From Lasiosphaeria ovina (taxonomy: Eukaryota; Ascomycota; Sordariomycetes; Sordariales; Lasiosphaeriaceae): a stretch of 64,000 nucleotides of DNA. The translations under genes and the position numbers were made by a program. This document shows positions 1 to 11,990 of this stretch, in pieces. Numbering within the stretch: the first letter of the stretch is position 1; the number at the start of each line of letters is the position of its first letter. The DNA is taken from contig JAULSN010000015.1 of the NCBI GenBank assembly GCA_033439765.1, positions 434,001 to 498,000 on the forward strand, read 5' to 3'. The notes below the pieces were generated by a model, which saw only the letters and a program-made list of their open reading frames with translations, was not told the origin of the DNA and made no database searches.

Positions 1-1186
1 GTCGCGAGTGGTGAGACAGAGGCAAAGAATGCACATCCATCCAATGCTAATAAGGTAGGAGTGCGGTCCAGGCAATATCAGACGGAACCAACCTACCAGC
101 CTAGTCCCGATGTTCCAGCCCTTAGCGAGGCGGCGCAACTCCCGGCTGCTGGTGAAAGCTCCCGGGAATATGATGTTATATCATATATGCAGTGGCGTCG
201 TCCCGTTTTTTCTTCTTCTTCTATCTCTCTCTCTCGTCACCTCTCCGCTCGAAGCCCTTGCTCCTTTTTTCACCTCTCTTTCTCTCCATACCCCAGGGCA
301 TTCCTCGTTTCGCGTTTCGACGGTGCGTAAGAAGAGGGTGTGCAATTCCTATGCTGGGTGCGGAACCGGCTCACCACTCCCGTCACGATCACGGAGCATT
401 CGTATCGACATCGCTGCGAGTGAGGCGTCGGTGGAAGGGAGGGGCGGGTTGTCAAGATACTGGACCAGAGAAGTGCAGGGGTTCCAGAGGCCAGTGTGAG
501 TGGGCCTGAGATGTTCGCGCATCTGGGCTGCGAATTGCGTCGATGACGAGGGCTGTCGGTACCCCCCATGTACTGTATTGTACAGTAGGTGCTGCTATGT
601 AGTACGTAGATGGGAGACGGGAGTTGGAACCCAAGACAGCGGCAGAAGAAAAAAGAGCGGCCTGGAATCTAGAAAAAACCAAATGATCGGAAGCTCAGTC
701 GAAGAAGGAGCAACCAAACAGTGAAAATACGGATGCCTTGGCACGACAGAGCGTGCCTTCCCAAGACGGATTTGAACTCGAGTCTCAAGTCAGGTAAGGG
801 AAGGTACATACCGTATCTAAGGTACCTTAGGCATTGGATTTGGAAGTTTCCAAGAGGCAGACCCGCTTGGAAGAAGAAAAGAAACACACGTACGAAGTAC
901 ACACAACCTAAAGGGAAACTCGGCAAAAGAAATACCTACGCCATCCCCACGTTGCTCGGCTCACTTCCATTTTATGTCTCACTTTTGCCTGCCGTTAGCG
1001 GTTGAAGCCACCATTGCGCCTCTTTTCGGCAGCTGTAAACCCCAACTCTATCTCGACTTCATTTCCAACAAAAAAAACACCTCACTACATCCATCTTCCA
1101 CAAAAACCAGAACTCGCCGGCGAAAAGGAGAGCGACTGCAGTGGCAGCGGATGTTGCAAGCGCCACAACGCACCATCTCGGGTAAC

Positions 1187-1213
1187 CACCTACCTAGCTC
1201 AGGTAGGTAGGTG
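1187..1213. repeat. AGGTA-type inverted repeat
   Basis: CACCTACCT (1187-1195), a 5-base spacer, then AGGTAGGTAGGTG. The arms can pair as a 9-bp stem. It belongs to the AGGTA/TACCT-rich class seen in many intergenic places of this window. Confidence 0.75.
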
Positions 1214-1448
1214 CCTTAGGTATGTGGTGATGTATGTACGTACGGATATGCACTTACGGCCAGAAGACACCAACAAACAGCCCAGGCTGCCAACTCGACC
1301 GCCGATTGCGCAGAGCGAGCGAGCGAGCGAGAGAGCCGCTGGCTGGACTATTCGCCCGCCTCGCACTCAACTCACGCACACCGGGCCATGCCATTCCTTG
1401 CTCCAGGAAGCCACTACTGCTACACCCGGAACGACGAGTAGGGCCAGC

Positions 1449-1508
1449 CAGCAGGAGCACCAGCAGGAGCACCAGCAGGAGCACCAGCAGGAGCACCAGC
1501 AGGAGCAT
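1449..1508. repeat. 12-bp minisatellite, five units
   Basis: Five tandem copies of CAGCAGGAGCAC, the last ending in CAT instead of CAC. Read in one plus-strand frame it would give a QEHQ repeat, but no convincing gene surrounds it. Confidence 0.9.
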
Positions 1509-4500
1509 CAGAGCAGCACCAGCAGCTTGCAGCTGAAGTTGCACTACCTCAACATCGATCCCCCATCTAAGCTATCTCCTTCCTGCCTGTCGCAATGTCT
1601 GCGGATGTGTCTCCGCACAGTGGACCTGCCGAGTGCTACCCCAACCTGCCTAACTTTCGAGGTCGAGTATTGCCAAATTTCTGGCTCCCTCCGCCTTAAG
1701 ACGGCCATCGCCGGCGCCATCATGAAGACATACAATCCGGAGTCATACCATTCATGGATGACATGGCTCAACTCGGACACGACAGCTCGCCAGCCGTGGT
1801 GAGAGGGGGGGGAAGAAGAGACTATCCCTCGCTGCCCCGCCCTCTATGTACATTGCAGTACATACATACATTGGATGCGACTGATCTCCATCCTGTGGAA
1901 GGGTCTCCAACTCCCACCCCACATATAGCAGTAGGTGACCCCAATCCTACATCAGTTCAAGATTGAGCTCCTCAAACGGCCCGGTAGCGGTCTGGCCGAG
2001 ATAGTTCTTGCAGGCTCTGTCCTAATTTGGACACATGCCCTGCGAGGATCACTCCAGCCAGCCCGACTCAACAATCGCGAATGACGAATCGTTACCGAGC
2101 ACGGACCGGATCCCAGCGCCCACTATGGCTCTCAGGAACCACGGCCTAGCTCCCTGTCAAGCTGGGGGTCAAATCAATTCCATATGCACCTCCCATTTTG
2201 CCGGCCCTATGGCGAAACATGTGCACATGGCAAGACAGGGGCCTGCCGTCGCCGCCCACACTGGTTCCCTTCTACCTCCATCTGCCACATGAAACGGAGC
2301 AGAAGAGCTGCTGATCCAATTCGGACAGACGGCCAGCCACGCTGGGACGGGTCTGGACAGATATCGCTTGGGCAGCCGCAATTGCCACGCCGGCCCGCGT
2401 CATACCCGCTGGAAACCAGAGAGAGAGAGGGCCAGTGCCGTGCTGCGTCGGTTTGTTCTACGCTCTTTCCTCCAGTCCCTGCTGTCTTTCCCACCCACTC
2501 AGGGCCCATGGAATGTGTGGGATGGTGTGGAATACTTTCAAAGGGGGCTCCCGGAACCCTGCGGCCAGCCCAAGAGGCCAGCCCGTTTGGGATTCGCTGC
2601 CATCCAGCCGATCCAGGAGATGAAGAAGCCAGAGATTTGTCGAGACAGCTTATCAAGACTTTGAAAGCAGCTGCGGCAGTAGGGGAATCTGCCGGTGATC
2701 GATGGCGTCTTTGGTCGACTCACTCTGACCACGCCGAGCCGAGCGCTGATAACGTCCTGCCTTATCAGCGGTCAATGGTTTACTTTTTCAGCAGAACCGC
2801 CCGGAGCTACGCTCGGGACTTGCTTCCTGCCTTTCCACATATTTTTGGACGGGACACGAGTGACGGGCCCCCCAACCATACATGGACCAATTGCCACTTC
2901 TTTTCAGGGGTGCAAGCCGTGTTTGGGGAAATTTGGGGTCGGGCCAGTCGGCTGGCGGCTCACTCTCGAAAGGAAGAAGGAATGGAAGAAACAGACTGGC
3001 TGATGATTCCGAAGCCCGGCCCCGCGATTCACCGCAAAACGACGAGAGGGATGGGTCATGTGGAGCCACTAGGGTTCTCGGACCAGACAACGAACGAGCT
3101 CAGTGAAACTCGCCGGCCGAGGTGGCCGTCGAAAGGAAAACGAAGAAAAACAACCTCGCAACATGCGCGCTCGGCCTGTGCAAGCGGATGGCACAGCTTC
3201 ATGCCGTCCTTTTGTTATCCACAAAGCAGCATTGCCCAGCGGTGTGCCACGTCGCACACTCTCCAATCCTGGCTAGAGGGTGTCTCGATGAGGAAATCCG
3301 GACTCTGCCATGGCGCAGACGGCGTCCTCTATTATTGCCGACGCTCAACAAACCGTGTTATCGGGACGCCGGCCGGCCGGTGTTTTCCAGCTAGCTCCCC
3401 CTTACCGTCTCTTGCAAACATACTTGCTTTTTTTTCCCTTTTTTCTCTCCTGGGTTTGTCCCAAAACACGCGCGCGTGCCGGGAGGTATTGCCGACTTTG
3501 CATTAGCTACTGTCGACGCATCCCGGGCTATTGGCGCCAAAACCAGGCGTGGCTAATCATCACTGTTGAGACTCGCCAGACCATCTGATGACGGCAATGA
3601 TATGAGGCGTCTTCGGGTATCGGGTTATACTCGGCCGTGCACATCGTCCCTTCTCCCGGAACTTGGCTGGTTTTCAGGCATTCAATTCCGAGTTGGAAAC
3701 CGGTGAAGCGCTTGCCTCCGGCCTGCAACCATGAGTAAAGGTAAATATACGATCTCCTTCTACTTTTGGTTCACAGCCGTATACAACCTGTTCTCATGAG
3801 GGGCGGTTCTCCGGGGATGGCATTCCGGTAAGAACTCTGCAAGGCAGATGTCCAACTACGCCGCTTGGAGACCATACAAGATTCGTCACGGGAAACGTCA
3901 CAACCCTTGCTTCTCGCAGCTCTGCATCGGACCGGAGACACTGACGTAAGGCTGCGGCGGAGACAGTCCTTCCTGCAGGCATGCCTTACTCATTCGTTTC
4001 AGGGTTATCCTTCGTTTTTGATGTTTATTCCCCACCGCGGTCTCTGGATCAGCGGCAGCAGAAGCCGGAAAACAAGTCATCGCCGCAGCCAGGCGGTCAG
4101 AAACCCTAGCCATAACATCATGGTGAGCCGCACGCCATACTACCGGCTTCTACTTTCCGAACCACCAAAGGGATCCCGAGGGCGGGGGTAATCCTCCCCA
4201 GAACTTGGTGGCGTCCGGCACATGCTTAGTGACTGGTCTGCATGCTCGCTCGTAGGACCTCCTACAGCAAACGGCAAATCATCTACCTCACCTCTATCGT
4301 TTGCCTGAGAACCATCAACCGAAAAACATTGGAACGGTGAGCGTGCAGAGTTGCAGCAGGTTCCGGATATTTGATAAGCCAGAGCACCCAAACCAAGGCT
4401 TGTATTGTGAGTTGCGTTCGAGAACGAACAGGTGTGCTACAACACAGCGATGGAGAAGAAAAGCAAGACCACCCAGATACCTATACTTGGTGAAAAGGGG

Positions 4501-5536
4501 TTGCCACACCGGCATCGGCGTTCCGAAGTTCGGCATCATTCGGAGAAAAGCCAGCACAGATACTTTATGTATAGCTAGGTAAGCAGGAAGGTACTTACGT
4601 CTACCCTATGTATATTAAAGTCACCGCTACATCACTCGCAGCCCCTTTGATCCCCCTGCCCCACAAGCTGGGGACCGCGCCCCCGGATGTCAAGCCGGGA
4701 AGTTGGGGGAAGGCCTGTTTGCCCCCCATCCGAGGGATGGCCATGCGCCGGGTGCGTCCAGGTCTAGGCCTGGGCGCTTGGGTGCTCATGTGGGAGGGAC
4801 GGAAGTCTCCAGCACGATCTGCTCGAGCGCGCGACCTGGGCCAGGCATTACCCGTTGAAAAAACGGCAAGCGGCAGAGGCCAAGGTTAGGAGGAAAAGGT
4901 GTGGGTACACAAACGGAATGGGAGCGTGCAAAACAAGAAACATCCCGCATTTTTAGCCTCGGGCGAAACCTCTCTTCTTTTTTGCCATTATTTTGACGGG
5001 CATGGGTTGGGATGGATGGGTGTATGGTAGGAGTCATAAAGCAAGGTAAGGCTTCCTTGCACCGGATTCAATATTCTGGGTCTGAGGGCTATACAGAGTA
5101 GCAGCCAGCCAGCCAGCCAGCCAGCCAGTCAACCAGTAGAGTAAGGGTGAGGCTGTGCTGTGAGCGAGGGGGAGGAACAGTCAAAGGAAGAGAGGAGTAG
5201 CAGAGGCTATAACCATTCCGAATAAACAAGGCCCACGGAACACCACCTTTGTGCATACGCTGTCTTGGCCTGGCGTGTCTGTCTGCGCACGCACTCGTCG
5301 CGGAGCAACAGTTGTATCTGCTTGGCATTGTTACCACCTCCTGGCTTTTCTTTCCCCTTGCACAACTCATCTCCCCATTCGCACGCTATCAATTACAAAC
5401 AGACAGAAAACGTCTCCGCCTCTATCTTGCTTGTTTTTTTATTCGTCATTTTTTGGGTGGGCTTCTTTTCCCACCTGCCGGATTAGAAAGGTGGGATCGA
5501 GCCGTTTGATTTGTATTGCCATGCCATGTTATAATT

Positions 5537-7581
5537 CTAGAAGGTGCTGGTGGCCAACCGACTGGCCGCGTTCCTGGCGTCGATGCGGTCCTCGTCATCT
5601 TCCTCGGCAAGGCCGGGCAGACCCCCTGCGCGTGCACCACTGGTGGCCCTCGCGCGCCCGCTCTGGTCGCCCTCCTCTGCCTCAGCTCCCTCGTCGTCCG
5701 CCAGGCCGGCGAGGCTGCCCGATATGCTGCGGTTGACCGTGTCGGTGCGGCGGGGGACGCCGCTCCAGGCGTCTCCCTTGGGGCCCTGCGACGCGGCGAG
5801 GCTGGTGCGGCGCGTGGGCGGGTGGCTCTCGCGGCCGAGACGGCTCAGGCCGCCGCTGGCGTCGATGGAACGGATGTCGGGGCGGACGCTCTCGAGCAGG
5901 GCCAGGGTGCGGCGCTCGGCATCGATCTCGCGCAGCACGTACTCGCGGATGGTCAGGCGGAGGTCGGCGGCGGTGCGGGCGAACCACTTACGGCGCTCGT
6001 AAACGAGGTTCTGCGTGACGCGCGTCGTTTTTTGGAAGAGGGCGCTCTCATTGTGGCGCGCCTCGTCCAGGCTCGCAATCGCCTCGTCCACCTTCTCGCG
6101 GCGCACGTTGGAGCTGGACTTGAGGCGGTCGGCGGCATTGAGCTTGCTCCGCGTATTGTCCTGGGCCTGAAGGAATTCGCGGATAAGAATTTGCCGGTTT
6201 GTCAGGGTTTCCTTGACAATGAAGGCGTCCTGCGAGTGGTACTGGAACGGATCCCCAATAGTCGTCGCCTCGGCCGTGGCCTGGGCGGCATGGCAGTCGC
6301 CAACCGTCTGAACCACCTTGCCGAGCTTGCGGTAGGCATTGGCGAGGCCCTGGTGCAGCTCTTGCACATTCATGCTCCCGAGCTTGACGCCAAATTCGGA
6401 CTCGGCGAGGCCCAGCCCTGTCATTGGGGTCACAAGGTTAGCTCTCCAGTAGCTTGCATCCCTCGGGAAAGAGAAAGATTTACCTCTCCGCGATTTGACG
6501 AGCTTGTCTACCTTGTGCCCGGCATCCATGGCACCCAGGTAGAAAAGCTTGACGATGGGGCGCGCTTGGGCGAGCTCGGGTGTGTCATCGGGAGGCGGGG
6601 CAAACTGCTTGAGGATCTTCCGGCGCACGCCGGTGGCGGGCTGCTTTTTTTTCACCATGGGGCTGTAGCCAAAGTCGCTTTCGACGAACAGCACCATTTC
6701 ATCATCCCTCATGAGAACTTCGTTGCCGCAGACATAGTTGAACCAGCGTTGCAGCAGGGCTTTGACCCTGGCCTCGTCCTCGTCGGTACCGGCCCCGGCC
6801 GACGTCAGCGCCGGCGGTACGGCGGGGACCAGGGCCTCGGGGTTTGCCGAGATGAGGTGCTCGGCCAACTTGATAAACTCGGAGTGTAGACGGCGGACAT
6901 CGCGATATTGGGTCGTCCGGAAGCTTGGCAGGTTTGTCTACGTTGTAGTCAGCCAACAAGAAGTACAAACCAGATTCTAATCACAGGGCTGAACATTCGA
7001 GGACGTACGTGAACATCAAATCTCAGGATTGGATCCTTGCGCCCGGTACGTTCAAGCCCAGTAATCTTAGCCTGCAGCTTGTACTGCGGTTGCGCCGGCC
7101 TCCGGGCCTGCTGCTGTTGTTGTTGTTGCTGCTGCTGCTGCGGTTGATTGTTCTGCCGCTGATCTTGTGATTGGGGCTCGAAGTCCCTAGCGGGCTTCCC
7201 GACCTGTTCCGGCGGCCCTTGAGGTAGCGGCGCCTGCTCCCTGGTTGAAAAGACCTGAGGTCCGGAACTCCGGTGGGCAGGCAGGGCAGAATCGTCGGAC
7301 ATTGTGGACGCGGTAAAGGTGTCGGCGCCGGAGATGGTGCTCGCCGTGTCTGGGCGGCGGCTGTCGCTGTCGCCTACACCAAACCCGCCGTCGTCGTGCT
7401 CGGAGTGGAGGTGGCCGCCCGAGGTCTGGGACGGGTAGCGAAACGGGGAGGCGGGGGGGTCGGCGGCGGCGATACTGGCGGCGAAGTTTGTGCGATTATG
7501 CTGGGGAGATGCGCTGGGTGATCCCCATGGCGACGCCTCGGCAGCGTGCTCTGCATCGTGTATGGATGTGCTGTAGTCCAT
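5537..7581 (-). CDS. VPS17: Vps17, retromer sorting nexin (PX-BAR)
   Basis: Probable Vps17, which with Vps5 forms the membrane-bending sorting-nexin half of retromer, returning cargo from endosomes to the Golgi. Exons 7581-7009, 6937-6484 and 6417-5537 give 635 aa. Residues 1-160 are Ser/Pro-rich with a poly-Gln run. A PX domain follows from about 166 (YKLQAKI, joined by splicing to TNLPSFRTTQYRDVRRLHSEF). Then come the conserved stretch FNYVCGNEVLMRDDEMVLF and a helical BAR region to about 560; the tail is acidic and low-complexity. The usual RRYSDF phosphoinositide motif of PX domains is here RDVRRLHSEF, which fits Vps17 better than Vps5. The start is the first in-frame ATG. Both introns have CTGAC or CTAAC branch sites. 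The second intron (66 bp) is a multiple of three with no stop. The gene is divergent from MEF2. Vps5 is the main alternative. Confidence 0.87.
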
Positions 7582-8579
7582 GGCCGTCTGTCGATGTTGA
7601 TTGATAAAAAAAGGCCTGTGATTGGCAAGGGGGTCGGGGTCGTCTCGAGACTCGAAGGGGGGCCGAGGGGGCCGAGAATCGCAACAAATGCGCAAGAGAG
7701 CGGGAATTTGCTACTGCGCGATCCTTTGCTGCTACGTAGTGCCTATATTCAGTAGAATCGATATGAATTCTCGACCGGCGTTTGGCTGATTGAGGCTTAA
7801 AATCTTTGGCGAGCAACGACGCTGACGGGGCGGGCGTTGTGCGGCTTGCACACCTGGGGAAGTTCAGGCCGTCGGGCGGTCGGGGTGGTGAGGAGGGCGG
7901 GCTCCGCATCCAGCCGCTGCCCCTGCTCTCCGTCACCATCTCTTCAGCTCCTTCCGTCTGCCCCGCCCCACACCAGCCCAGTGGAGAGCACCTGAATGTA
8001 CACGTGCAGGCGGCCGGCACTGTGCCCTGGAAGGTAGCTGCCGCACGGGCCACCTCAAAACCGTTGACGGTGTTTACACTTTATTACACTTTACACTTTT
8101 CAGCTCTGCGCTCTGCTCTAAATTGAAGCTTCAACTCCACTGCAGAAACCGGGTTCACCCTCATTCTGTTCACCCTGGGCTCGTCCTTTCTTTCCACATC
8201 CGGGCAACACAAAAATGCTCTGATCCCTGCTGTGTCTTTCGTCTTGAAGCCTGAATCCCCAACCCTCCTTCACCCCGCCGCACTGAAAGCGCACGCCTGC
8301 TGGTGTCATCGCACAGCTTGGAAGCTGCAGGGTGTAAATCCGATGTGCGGTGCCAATTAATTGGCATTCCACCTCACCTCGCCTCGCCTCGCCTCGCCTC
8401 GCCTTAAATTCTTCTGTGATTGGCCAGCATTTCGAGGCTACCTTACCTACGGATGTTTGCCTGCATCCCGTCCCTCGTCCACCAAATTCAGACCAAAGGT
8501 TTCCGTTTCACAGTTGCGTCACCGAAGGAAGTAGGAAAGAGCACAAAAGACCAGAATCGATCACCGAATCCGGTTAGCC
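7582..8579. promoter_or_regulatory. Divergent VPS17/MEF2 intergenic region
   Basis: About 1 kb between the start codons of two divergent genes, so it should hold both promoters and 5' UTRs. It contains a (CCTCG)n-like run at about 8377-8404. No binding site can be assigned with confidence. Confidence 0.5.
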
Positions 8580-11319
8580 ATGCTCGCGGCCGTCTCAGTC
8601 CGCGGGAGCTGCCATGGCAAGAGGCTGCTGGTCTCTCCCGCGCTGAAGCTCAAATGGCCGGCAAATGCAAATGCACAGCTTGGGCTGAGGTCCAGACAGG
8701 GCATCAACCTCATCGCCAGCAGACTCGTCCATGGCGATACGACCGGCCACAACCACGAGCCCAAGACGGAGAGCATCCGCAACATTGGCATCATTGCCCA
8801 CGTTGATGCGGTGCGTTAGTCGCTTACAGCTGCTGCTGCTGCCACAGACTGCCAGCTCGCAGCACCCAAAGCCGGTTGCCTTGCATTCCCTTCTTGATCT
8901 CTAACAGCCTGCAGGGGAAAACGACGACCACAGAGCGCATGCTGTTCCAAAGCGGACGCACACGACATCTCGGGAGTATGTTGCTTTCAGACCCAGCCTG
9001 GGATCCTTGGCCTGCTGACCGCTGACCGCTGACCGTTCCGTCTAAGATGTTGATCATGGTGATACTGTCACTGATTTTCTCCCCCTCGAGAGAGAACGTG
9101 GCATCACCATCCAGTCGGCAGCAATCACCTTCAACTGGCCGCCCTCGCACATGTGCCCGCCCGGCTTGGAGCCCAAGACCATTAACCTCATTGACACGCC
9201 GGGACATCAAGACTTCCGCTACGAAGTTGACCGTTGTCTTCCCATCCTCGACGGTGCCGTGTGTATCCTTGATTCCGTCAAGGGCGTTGAGGCCCATACG
9301 GAGCGCGTCTGGCAGTCAGCACAACTGTCCAAGATTCCGAGGCTCATCTTCATCAACAAGCTTGACCGCGATGGTGCATCCTTTAAGAGATCGGTGCATG
9401 AGATAGCCTCGAGACTCGCCACCTGGCCGCTGTTGTGCCAAATCCCCTGGTGGAACAAGGATGAGTTTACTGGCGTCATTGACGTCGTCCACGAGCTAGG
9501 CCTCAGATTTTCGAGTACCGGTCACATGAGCATCACCAGCAAGGAAACTATTGCCCGCGAAAATCCTGCACTCGCTACCGAGATTGAAATTGCTCGTATC
9601 CGCCTCATTGAGACACTATCCGAACACGACGACGCGCTCATGGACGAGTTCATAGAGCATGAGAAAGACGTGCCTGCCGGCTCCATCAAGAGGGCCATCC
9701 GCCGCTTGATCAAGGATGGCGAGGCCAAATTCAGCCCTGTGTTTGCTGGCGCCAGTCTGCGCAACATTGGCGTCCAGCCGCTGCTTGATGCCGTTGTCGA
9801 CTATCTCCCAAGCCCAGTGGACCGTCCGGAGCTGCAGATCATAGATGGCACCAAGACATTCCCCTTCTCTCAGATTCTTGAGCGGGAGATCAAGAAAAAG
9901 AAACACAGCCACCACCAGTCGCCCATCGTGGCCATAGCTCATGTCTTTAAGGTCGTGGATGATCCGCGCCGCGGCATGATGAGTTTTGCCCGCGTCTACC
10001 ACGGCGCCCTTAGTCGCAGCAATCAGATGTGGAATAGCCACATCCACGGCTTCGAAAAGCCAATGAGCCTCTTACATGTGTCGGCAAACGACTACCACGA
10101 GCTGCAGCACTTGTCTACTGGCCAGATTGGCGCCATGACGGGCCTGAAGTCGGCTCGAACAGGAGACACGCTCATCACGTTCCCGGGCCACCATAGCAAT
10201 GCACCCGAGTCGTTGAGAAATATCCGCATCAAGGCTCTAGAAACCCCGCCGGCCGTGGCCTTCATTGCCATTGAGCCCTACACAAAAACAGCGGGCGAGA
10301 AGATCCAGGACGCACTAAAAAAGCTCTCGCGCGAAGATCCAAGCATTCGCTGGACCAAGGACGAGAAGTCGGAGCAGCTCGTCCTCTCTGGCATGGGCCT
10401 CCTTCATCTTGAGATTGCGCAGCACCGGCTCCGGACCCATTACAAGATAGAAAAGGAATCGGCAATGTGGGGCGACATTGAGGTGGAATACTCCGAATCC
10501 CTCCTCGCACCAGTTGGTCCCCATCGGGCCCTCTATGACCGGCCTCTTCGTGACAAGCCTGGCAAGGCTGCCTGCACCGTCACACTCGAGCCAGTCGAGG
10601 CGCGCCACCAGCACGAATCGCTCCTCGAGTCGTGCATCGTGCGCGACACCAACATTTTCCACATTGTCATTCCTCTTCCAGCGGACACGGCCATGAAAGG
10701 CATTGCCTTCGACCCGGAAACTGTGCGCCAGCAGCTGCTCAACGGCGCAATTGCCGGATTGGCCAGAGGACCTCGGCGGAATGCTCCCGTGCGCAGATGC
10801 CACGTCTACATCGAGTTCAATCCTGAGACGGACTTTTTCGGAGTCGCGTCGACGGGCGGACACATCACCAACGCGGCCATACACGCGGTACGAGACGCGC
10901 TCAAGGAGGCGTATGCGAAGGGCCAGGTCGGCATCTTAGAGCCCTTCTCCAACGTGCACATCAGCTGCCCCGAGGAAGCAAGCAACTCAATTCAGCACGA
11001 CCTGGTCTCGGGGCGGGGCGGCCAAGTGCTCGAGGTCCGCCGACCCGACGACGACTTGTCCAGCGAGAGCGGAATCGACCTCTCCAAGGTCTACGTGCCC
11101 CCGGGCCCCTACGACTCGGTGCAGTCGCTCCGCGGGCCCAAGAAGGCCGTTGTCCGCATGTTGGACATCATCGGCAAGGCACCGCTCAAGGAGATGATGA
11201 AGTACGACAGCCAGCTCCGAAGCATGACGGGCGGTCGCCACTCGCTGCAGCTGGATCCTGGCGGCTTCGAGCTTGTGACTGGCCCTCGGGAGAGAGCTCT
11301 GGAAGAGGCAAGGCTATAG
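8580..11319 (+). CDS. MEF2: Mitochondrial ribosome-releasing factor 2 (EF-G2mt)
   Basis: Translational GTPase that, in characterised family members, works with mitochondrial RRF to split ribosomes after termination. Exons 8580-8810, 8915-8975 and 9047-11319 give 854 aa. Residues 1-65 are basic with few acidic residues, as in a mitochondrial presequence. The P-loop AHVDAGKTT lies at 73-81. The switch I region has RERGITIQSAAITF, G3 is DTPGH (147-151) and G4 is NKLD (201-204). EF-G domains II to V follow, including GRGGQVLEVRRP near the C-terminus. The sequence RTRHLGNVDHGDTVTDFLPLERERG points to the EF-G2 branch rather than Mef1. Intron 1 falls inside the P-loop codons, between HVDA and GKT. 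Intron 2 uses the donor GTATGT and acceptor TCTAAG. Phases add up across all exons. Confidence 0.93.
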
Positions 11320-11990
11320 GCTAGTCGAAGTCGAAGTCGGAGGCCCTCCTTTGTCATCACAATGGTCCGAATGGCCGTGTTCCTGTACCTGGTTACGATT
11401 TTCGAGAATCTGTTCACCTGATACGGAGAATGTCACCTTGAGCAAGTACTTGCGAGTACACGCGCGCGGACTGCAGGCGAACCGGAACAGACGCTGTCCA
11501 ACTAATACTAGCCTGCCGGGCTAACGCGGATACGAGTTACGAGTCTACTGCTGTCGCCACTCACCGAAGGCCAACGGGCTTTCATATATGATGTATCATA
11601 TTCTTGTACTCTACGTTTTGTTGGACGGACGGCCGACTATGAAGGGATGAAGGGGAGACTGGAGGCCGGGCTTTGCGAAGGGCACGAGCACGAGCACGAG
11701 CACGAGCACGACCCGTTGCTGAGCGTGGCTGGCTAACGCACGCTTTGACTATGTTTTACACGTACGGTCCCGCGTGTGTCTGTGGCCAAGCCGCCGGCTA
11801 CTTTGTATGTATTATAGAACACGGTGCTGCACGTTCCGGGAAAGGCGCCCTCCCCCAACTCTCCTCATTTGGTTTAGCGCGGCCATTCCCCGCGACTAGT
11901 GTGGCCCCGCCATTTTCTTGAGCACGTACCCCTCCAGTGGCTTCCTCCACGCATCTCACAGATCCCAACTTCAAACTTCAACGCTTCGCC
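11320..11990. other. Intergenic, MEF2 3' side
   Basis: Presumed 3' UTR of MEF2 followed by unassigned sequence. It holds a tandem CACGAG hexamer run at about 11684-11709. Nothing else recognised. Confidence 0.5.

Larger units (their letters stand above)
1..5536. other. Region without a recognisable gene
   Basis: I recognise no protein family on either strand in this 5.5-kb stretch. It holds a 12-bp minisatellite (1449-1508), AGGTA/TACCT palindromes (817-830, 1187-1213), a (CCAG)n run at about 5102-5129 and one long open frame of doubtful meaning (2184-3506). The last few hundred bases must contain the 3' UTR of the leftward VPS17 gene. Codon usage of the open frames is not that of the recognised genes nearby. 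A fast-evolving or non-coding gene cannot be excluded. Confidence 0.6.

Noticed and set aside
760..795. Box-B-like GTTCAAATC on the minus strand, hinting at a tRNA
   Set aside because: The flanking bases do not form a T-arm stem, and no A box or acceptor stem is present.
1449..1508. Possible CRISPR-like repeat array
   Set aside because: It is a contiguous 12-bp minisatellite without spacers, in a eukaryotic genome.
1594..1698. 34-codon ATG frame starting MSADVSPHSGPAECYPNLP
   Set aside because: Too short, with no downstream exon that I could join with consistent splice signals.
5516..6889. 457-codon plus-strand open frame opposite VPS17
   Set aside because: It is the mirror of the GC-rich VPS17 coding strand; the minus strand has clear family motifs and correct splicing.
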